Of a stretch of 44,494 bases of DNA, positions 40,647-44,494 are shown one piece after another. Location of the stretch: positions 1-44,494 of the forward strand of contig DUEN01000010.1 of assembly GCA_011176545.1 (NCBI GenBank), written 5' to 3'. This stretch comes from Caldilineae bacterium (GTDB lineage: Bacteria; Chloroflexota; Anaerolineae; DUEN01). A program made the position numbers and the translations under genes. Below the pieces are notes generated by a model. That model had not been told where the DNA came from. It ran no database searches and saw nothing but the letters and a program-made list of their open reading frames with translations. The first letter of the stretch is position 1, and the number at the start of each line of letters is the position of its first letter.

Positions 40647-41701
40647 GCCTCTCCCCGACGCAGACGCCACCCTAGGCGATAAAAGGCGTATCCCGGCCGC
40701 GAGATGGGCTTCTCCCACGCGCCCGCGAAGCGCACGACGCGGCCGCCGAATCCCTGCTTGAACCGATAGACACCCCACAGACCGCCGCTCCGACCGACGT
40801 CGGAAGAGGTATACGCCGCTGGGTTCTGTCCCACCTCGTCAGGGATGCCCCATAGGTCGTACAAACGACAACCGCGATCCCGCGCCCAGCGCATGGCTGC
40901 CCACTGCAACGCGTGGTTAGGCATGAGATTCCGCCCCCGGCTGGCCGACGCGCCCCAGAAATACCAGGCTCGATCGCCATGAGCGAAGACAACGATGGCG
41001 GCCAGCAGGCGCCCTTGGTGCTCGGCCAGAAGCCACTCGGCCTGCCTTAAAGGGACGAAGAGTTCGTAGGCGGCCTCATAGTATCCGGCCGTGTGGATCG
41101 CGAACCCGTCCCGCCGGGCTGTCTCCCGCATGAGCGCGTACACGGCAGGGAGGTCGTCTCGAGAGCCGGGGCGCACGGTGACCCCCTTGCGAGCCGAGAG
41201 GCGCACATTGTATCGCCACTTGGACTTCATGCGGGCGAGCATCACCTCGTCATCGTCGAGCTCGATCACGATGGTGCTGCGGGGCTGAATGGGACGAGGG
41301 GCCTGCCGCCACCCTTTTCCGGCCAGCCACGAGATGGCGTCGGCCCCATCCACGAGGTCGGGTTCCATCAGGAGCACGGCCGCGCGGGCGCGCCGGGCCA
41401 CGCTCTCGATGGCCTCTAATACGGCGTGAGCCAGCTCGGCGCGATCCCAATCCAGGATCGGCCCCTTGGGAATATAGGCCAGCGACTGGGACCACGGGAG
41501 CCGCCGCAGCAACACCTGGGCGCCGGCCACGATCTCATCGCCATCGGCCAGGGCCACGCGATGGATATGCCAGCCGAAGCGGGCCTTGAGCTCGCCCCAC
41601 ATGCGGTGTTGCAGGATGTGCGCGTCCCGCCGGCGGGCGAGCCACGTGTCCCACGTCTCATCGGGCAGGTTCGCATCCAGGGTGGAGAGCATGGTGGTCA
41701 T
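40643..41701 (-). CDS. FemX/FemAB-like aminoacyltransferase (first of pair)
   Basis: 352-residue paralogue of the downstream gene, sharing ILQHRMWGELKARFGW, LAYIPKGPILDWD, RSTIVIELD, MKSKWRYNVRLSARKGVTV, WYFWGASASRGRNLMPNHALQW and WGVYRFKQGFGG. Tandem Fem proteins usually add successive residues of an interpeptide bridge, so the pair may build a two-step cross-bridge. The ATG at 41701 lies only a few bases after the predicted transcription start; ATG 41692 is an alternative. It is coupled to the downstream gene by ATGA overlap. Confidence 0.9.
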   Translation of the reverse strand: MTTMLSTLDANLPDETWDTWLARRRDAHILQHRMWGELKARFGWHIHRVALADGDEIVAGAQVLLRRLPWSQSLAYIPKGPILDWDRAELAHAVLEAIESVARRARAAVLLMEPDLVDGADAISWLAGKGWRQAPRPIQPRSTIVIELDDDEVMLARMKSKWRYNVRLSARKGVTVRPGSRDDLPAVYALMRETARRDGFAIHTAGYYEAAYELFVPLRQAEWLLAEHQGRLLAAIVVFAHGDRAWYFWGASASRGRNLMPNHALQWAAMRWARDRGCRLYDLWGIPDEVGQNPAAYTSSDVGRSGGLWGVYRFKQGFGGRVVRFAGAWEKPISRPGYAFYRLGWRLRRGEA

Positions 41702-41711
41702 AGCATGAGGG

Positions 41712-41758
41712 ATTATACCACGGCCCGGGGTTCCCCGGGTAACGCCACGTGATATAAT
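41712..41758. promoter_or_regulatory. Divergent extended -10 promoters around a palindrome
   Basis: A minus-strand TGGTATAAT (TATAAT 41712-41717) reads into the FemX genes and a plus-strand TGATATAAT (TATAAT 41753-41758) reads toward the dehydrogenase. Between them CCCGGGGTTCCCCGGG (41724-41739) is a perfect 16-bp palindrome overlapping both weak -35 regions. This is an attractive operator layout for joint control; the regulator is unknown. Confidence 0.5.
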
Positions 41759-41823
41759 ACGAGCAACAACTCAGCAGTGATGACCCACAAGTGTCACATG
41801 CATGCTCGATCACGCTCTTTCTT

Positions 41824-41906
41824 ACCGCGGAGACGCCTAGGGCGTAGAGATCCTCTCGTATTTTCCTTTTCCCTCTGCGCTCTCTGCGGCTCTATGGTGA
41901 GAATGG
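41824..41906. repeat. Interspersed inverted repeat, CCGCGGAGACGC type
   Basis: Left part ACCGCGGAGACGCCTAGGGC (41824-41843) and right part CTCTGCGCTCTCTGCGGC (41873-41890, continuing TCTATGGTGAGAATGG) are degenerate reverse complements, the same family as 34643-34831 and 26300-26340. It lies in the leader of the dehydrogenase gene. Confidence 0.65.
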
Positions 41907-41945
41907 AGCATCACCGTACAACCCAGACTTTTTAAGGAGGTCCTC

Positions 41946-42962
41946 ATGGCGGCTGAATCCTCCCCCGATATCCTCGTCCTGCTGCGCCCCAGCCTGTACG
42001 AGCTGCTCTTCCCAGCGGATGCGGATCGGACATTGCGCGAATTGGGGCGCGTGGTCTTCCACGATGAGGAGCGCGACCTCACGTCGGATGAGCTGGCCCG
42101 GCGTATCCCTGGTTTCGACGTCGTCATCACCGGCTGGGGGACGCCTCCCTTCACCGATGAGGTGCTGGCCGCGGCCGACCGGCTGAAATTGGTCGCCCAC
42201 TCGGCCGGCTCCATCAAGCGCATGCTCCCGCCGGCTGTCTTCGAACGCGGCATCGCCGTCACCCATGCGGCCTCGGCCATCGCCCCCGCCGTGGCCGAGA
42301 TGTCCCTCCTCCTGGTGCTTCTTCTCCTCCGCCAGGCGCATAGGCTGGATCGGATGCTGAAGGAGGGTGGCTCATGGAACGAGGCCAAGGAGCTGGGCAT
42401 GGGGAGAGAACTGGCAGGCCAGCGGGTTGGCGTGATCGGTGCGGGCTACACCGGCCGCTGCTTCATCAGGATGTTGCGTGCCCTGGACGCTGAGGTATGG
42501 GTGTACGACCCGTACCTGAGCGAGGAACGGGCGGCCAAGCTGGGCGTGCGCAAGGTCGGGCTGGACGACCTCCTGGCCAACTGCCCGGTCGTCTCCCTGC
42601 AGGCTCCAGCCACGCGAGAGACCTATCACATGATCGGCGCGCGAGAGCTGAGCCTGCTTCAAGATGGCGCCATCCTCATCAACACCGCGCGGTCGTGGCT
42701 GGTCGATCAGGACGCGCTGCTGGCCGAGCTGCGGACGGGGAGGATCCAGGCCGCGCTGGACGTGTTCGATCAGGAACCGCTACCGCCCGATCACCCCTTC
42801 CGGGAGCTGGACAACGTCTTCCTGACACCCCATATCGCGGGGGCCACGATTCAGGCCCGCCATCGTCAAGGCCGGACGGTGGTCGAGGAGATCCAACGCC
42901 TCCTCAACGGCGAGCCGCTTCGATATCAGGTGACGCTTGAGATGCTTGACATCATGGCGTGA
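41946..42962 (+). CDS. D-isomer-specific 2-hydroxyacid dehydrogenase
   Basis: 338-residue NAD(P)-dependent enzyme of the D-2-hydroxyacid dehydrogenase family. A Rossmann domain shows GVIGAGYTGRCF (GxGxxG) and VWVYDPY. Catalytic residues are the Arg in LINTARSWLVD, the Glu in DVFDQEPLPPDHP, and the His in TPHIAGAT. The N-terminal substrate domain begins DILVLLRPSLYELLFP. It could act on phosphoglycerate, hydroxypyruvate or D-lactate-like acids; the sequence lacks C-terminal ACT domains, so it is not a long-type SerA. AAGGAGG lies 6 nt before the ATG. Confidence 0.9.
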   Translation: MAAESSPDILVLLRPSLYELLFPADADRTLRELGRVVFHDEERDLTSDELARRIPGFDVVITGWGTPPFTDEVLAAADRLKLVAHSAGSIKRMLPPAVFERGIAVTHAASAIAPAVAEMSLLLVLLLLRQAHRLDRMLKEGGSWNEAKELGMGRELAGQRVGVIGAGYTGRCFIRMLRALDAEVWVYDPYLSEERAAKLGVRKVGLDDLLANCPVVSLQAPATRETYHMIGARELSLLQDGAILINTARSWLVDQDALLAELRTGRIQAALDVFDQEPLPPDHPFRELDNVFLTPHIAGATIQARHRQGRTVVEEIQRLLNGEPLRYQVTLEMLDIMA

Positions 42963-43005
42963 GGAGACCCTGATAAGATATGGGGCGTTACCGCGCGAAA
43001 AATGC

Positions 43006-43038
43006 TTGGCAAGCCCGGTCCCGTATGGTATAATACCA
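43006..43038 (+). promoter_or_regulatory. Strong promoter with palindromic -10 region
   Basis: TTGGCA (43006-43011), 17-bp spacer, TATAAT (43029-43034) with extended TGG. The -10 lies in a perfect inverted repeat ATGGTAT-A-ATACCAT (43024-43038), a likely repressor operator. The predicted start near 43041 gives a leader of about 305 nt before the ABC ATPase. Confidence 0.7.
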
Positions 43039-43092
43039 TGTGACGGTAGAAGGTCAGTGCATATACGAGTGACATATTCCGTGAGCCCTGGG

Positions 43093-43305
43093 AAAGGAGG
43101 TGAAACGTCGGGCCTGGCGGCCGGAGGCACGGCGGGCGATACCCTCCGGCGATCACGATGGACGCCAGCCCAGTCCCTGATCTGCCACGCGATAGCCCGC
43201 TTAATGTCTAAAACCTCGAGCGCGGACGACGGAAAGCGGTTTTGGCGTATGCCCATGGCCTGATGAGACGAGCGAAAAGTGCAGGCCATGACCGAAGAGT
43301 TCGGT
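43093..43305 (+). promoter_or_regulatory. Structured 5' leader of the sugar ABC ATPase gene
   Basis: The 383-bp gap 42963-43345 has no confident gene. Inside the predicted transcript are hairpins GCCGGAGG/CCTCCGGC (43120-43127/43143-43150), CATGGCCTG/CAGGCCATG (43254-43262/43282-43290) and ACCGAA-GAG-TTCGGT (43291-43305), the last two directly stacked. A perfect anti-SD match AAAGGAGGTGA (43093-43103) has no well-spaced start; a 26-codon Arg-rich frame (43100-43180) begins with a GTG inside it. It may be a cis-regulatory RNA or leader peptide; no known riboswitch class is recognised. Confidence 0.4.
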
Positions 43306-43345
43306 TTCCCAGTCTGCGCAAACCCCCTGTAAAGGAGTTGTGTAG

Positions 43346-44446
43346 ATGGCTAGCGTCACATATGAACACGTCACGAAGCGATTCGGTGACGTCATCGCCG
43401 TGAACGACCTCTCTATCGAGATCGCGGACAAGGAGTTCCTGGTCTTCGTAGGCCCATCCGGCTGTGGCAAGACGACCTCGCTGCGCCTGCTGGCTGGCCT
43501 GGAAGAGGTCACCGAGGGGAACATCTACATCGGCGACCGGCTGGTGAACGACGTCGCCCCGAAGGATCGCGACATCGCCATGGTGTTCCAGTCCTACGCG
43601 CTCTATCCCCACATGAGCGTGTATGACAACATGGCCTTCGGTCTGAAGCTGCGCAAGACCCCCAAGGCCGAGATCGATCGCCGGGTGCGAGAGGCCGCCC
43701 AGATCCTGGGTATCGAAAACCTGCTCGACCGCAAGCCCAAGCAGTTGTCGGGTGGTCAGCGACAGCGTGTGGCGGTTGGGCGTGCCATCGTTCGCGAGCC
43801 TGCCGTCTTCCTCTTCGATGAGCCGCTATCGAACCTGGATGCCAAGCTGCGTGTGCAGACGCGAGCCGAGCTGGCGAAGCTCCATCACCGCCTGGCGACC
43901 ACCTTCATCTACGTGACCCACGACCAGATGGAGGCCATGACGATGGCGACTCGCATCGCCGTGTTGCGGGACGGCATCCTGCAGCAACTGGATACGCCGC
44001 AGAACCTGTACGACACGCCGGGCAACGTCTTCGTGGCAGGCTTCATCGGTAGCCCGTCCATGAACTTCTTCGACGCCACCCTGGTGGAGGAAGACGGGAA
44101 GCTCTACGTCGATGGCGGCTCGTTCAAGCTGCAGATCCCGCCGGACAAGGCGCAGACGTATATGAAGTACAAGGGACAGGAGGTGATCTTCGGCATCCGC
44201 CCGGAGGACATCTACGCCAAGCCGTACGTCGCGCCCGGCATCTCGGCGGCCGAGATGAAGGCTACCGTTGACGTGACCGAGCTGATGGGTAACGAGATCT
44301 TCCTCTACTGCCTGACCGGCAATAAGAGCTTTATCGCCCGGGTCGATCCTCGAACCCAGGCTCGCGCTGGCGACGAGGTCGAGCTGGTAGTCAACATGGA
44401 TCGTCTCCATCTCTTCGATCCCAAGACCGAGATCCGGCTGACCTAG
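43346..44446 (+). CDS. Sugar ABC transporter ATPase, MsmX/UgpC type
   Basis: 366-residue ATP-binding subunit of the carbohydrate-uptake-1 family. Walker A is GPSGCGKTT (about residues 36-44), Q-loop FQSYALYPHMSV, signature LSGGQRQRVAVGRA, Walker B FLFDEPLSNLDA, H-loop THD. The C-terminal part (about 240-366) is an OB-fold regulatory region (IRPEDIYAKPY, ELMGNEIFLY) like MsmX, MalK or UgpC. Such ATPases often serve several permeases; none is encoded in the window. AAAGGAG precedes the ATG at 8-nt spacing. No gene is seen in the last 48 bp of the window. Confidence 0.95.
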   Translation: MASVTYEHVTKRFGDVIAVNDLSIEIADKEFLVFVGPSGCGKTTSLRLLAGLEEVTEGNIYIGDRLVNDVAPKDRDIAMVFQSYALYPHMSVYDNMAFGLKLRKTPKAEIDRRVREAAQILGIENLLDRKPKQLSGGQRQRVAVGRAIVREPAVFLFDEPLSNLDAKLRVQTRAELAKLHHRLATTFIYVTHDQMEAMTMATRIAVLRDGILQQLDTPQNLYDTPGNVFVAGFIGSPSMNFFDATLVEEDGKLYVDGGSFKLQIPPDKAQTYMKYKGQEVIFGIRPEDIYAKPYVAPGISAAEMKATVDVTELMGNEIFLYCLTGNKSFIARVDPRTQARAGDEVELVVNMDRLHLFDPKTEIRLT

Positions 44447-44494
44447 TCATCGGCATACCGCGTGTCCATCAGCGGGGGGCTAGCCGTAGGGCTA

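Noticed and set aside
43257-43290. Hammerhead-ribozyme-like CTGATGAG...CGAAAA in the ABC ATPase leader
   Set aside because: The core strings are present, but stem II would have one base pair and there is no room for stem III and the NUH cleavage site between GAAA and the returning arm. It is better explained as the loop of a 9-bp hairpin.

Overview
The window is a 44.5 kb piece of a bacterial chromosome with mostly high-GC coding DNA. By inference it comes from the phylum Chloroflexota (Anaerolineae/Caldilineae-like). The reasons are the GC-rich code, secreted proteins with long Pro-Thr linkers, multi-GAF histidine kinases, a flippase/GT2 envelope cluster with no sign of outer-membrane lipid A genes, and several families of short interspersed palindromic repeats. 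No tRNA, rRNA, CRISPR array or prophage was recognised.

Layout. 1-3411 (minus) is a heptose-type sugar operon: a GmhA isomerase fused to an unfamiliar N-terminal domain, an HldE-type PfkB kinase and a HAD phosphatase that runs off the left edge. 3439-4674 holds two separate CBS-pair proteins. 4884-6814 is obg-nadD. 7167-9471 (plus) is an ECF sigma factor, its zinc-finger anti-sigma factor and a bactofilin-like membrane protein, behind a sigma-W-like promoter. 9407-12084 (minus) is lepB-deoC, a small CxxC protein and a metallo-beta-lactamase-fold hydrolase. 12203-12649 is an intergenic region with a candidate structured RNA and the leader of a four-GAF histidine kinase, whose response regulator follows (to 16204). 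16211-19870 (minus) is an unusual three-gene operon: a DnaQ-type exonuclease fused to a WYL domain, a degenerate receiver fused to a TadZ/CpaE-like ATPase, and a HEAT-repeat protein.

20062-21606 is a secreted LysM protein. 21678-26161 (minus) is ftsK, two membrane proteins and a nitrilase-family amidase. 26362-29818 (minus) is an envelope cluster: sortase, flippase-like protein and a GT2/initiating sugar-transferase fusion. 30048-30750 is a toxin-antitoxin-like pair whose PIN toxin carries an internal deletion. A double GNAT protein and a lipobox-bearing class A penicillin-binding protein follow. 34980-38452 encodes two large secreted surface proteins, the second in more AT-rich DNA that looks acquired. 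38597-39573 is a complete IS1595-family insertion sequence with 14-bp inverted repeats and an 8-bp target duplication, sitting directly after the stop codon of a tandem pair of FemX/FemAB-like genes. The right end has a D-2-hydroxyacid dehydrogenase and an MsmX/UgpC-type sugar ABC ATPase with a long structured leader.

Taken together the window is rich in cell-envelope functions: lipid-linked glycan assembly, peptidoglycan synthesis and cross-bridging, protein export and surface anchoring, and cell-wall binding. Around these lie signal transduction, DNA segregation and ordinary housekeeping genes.
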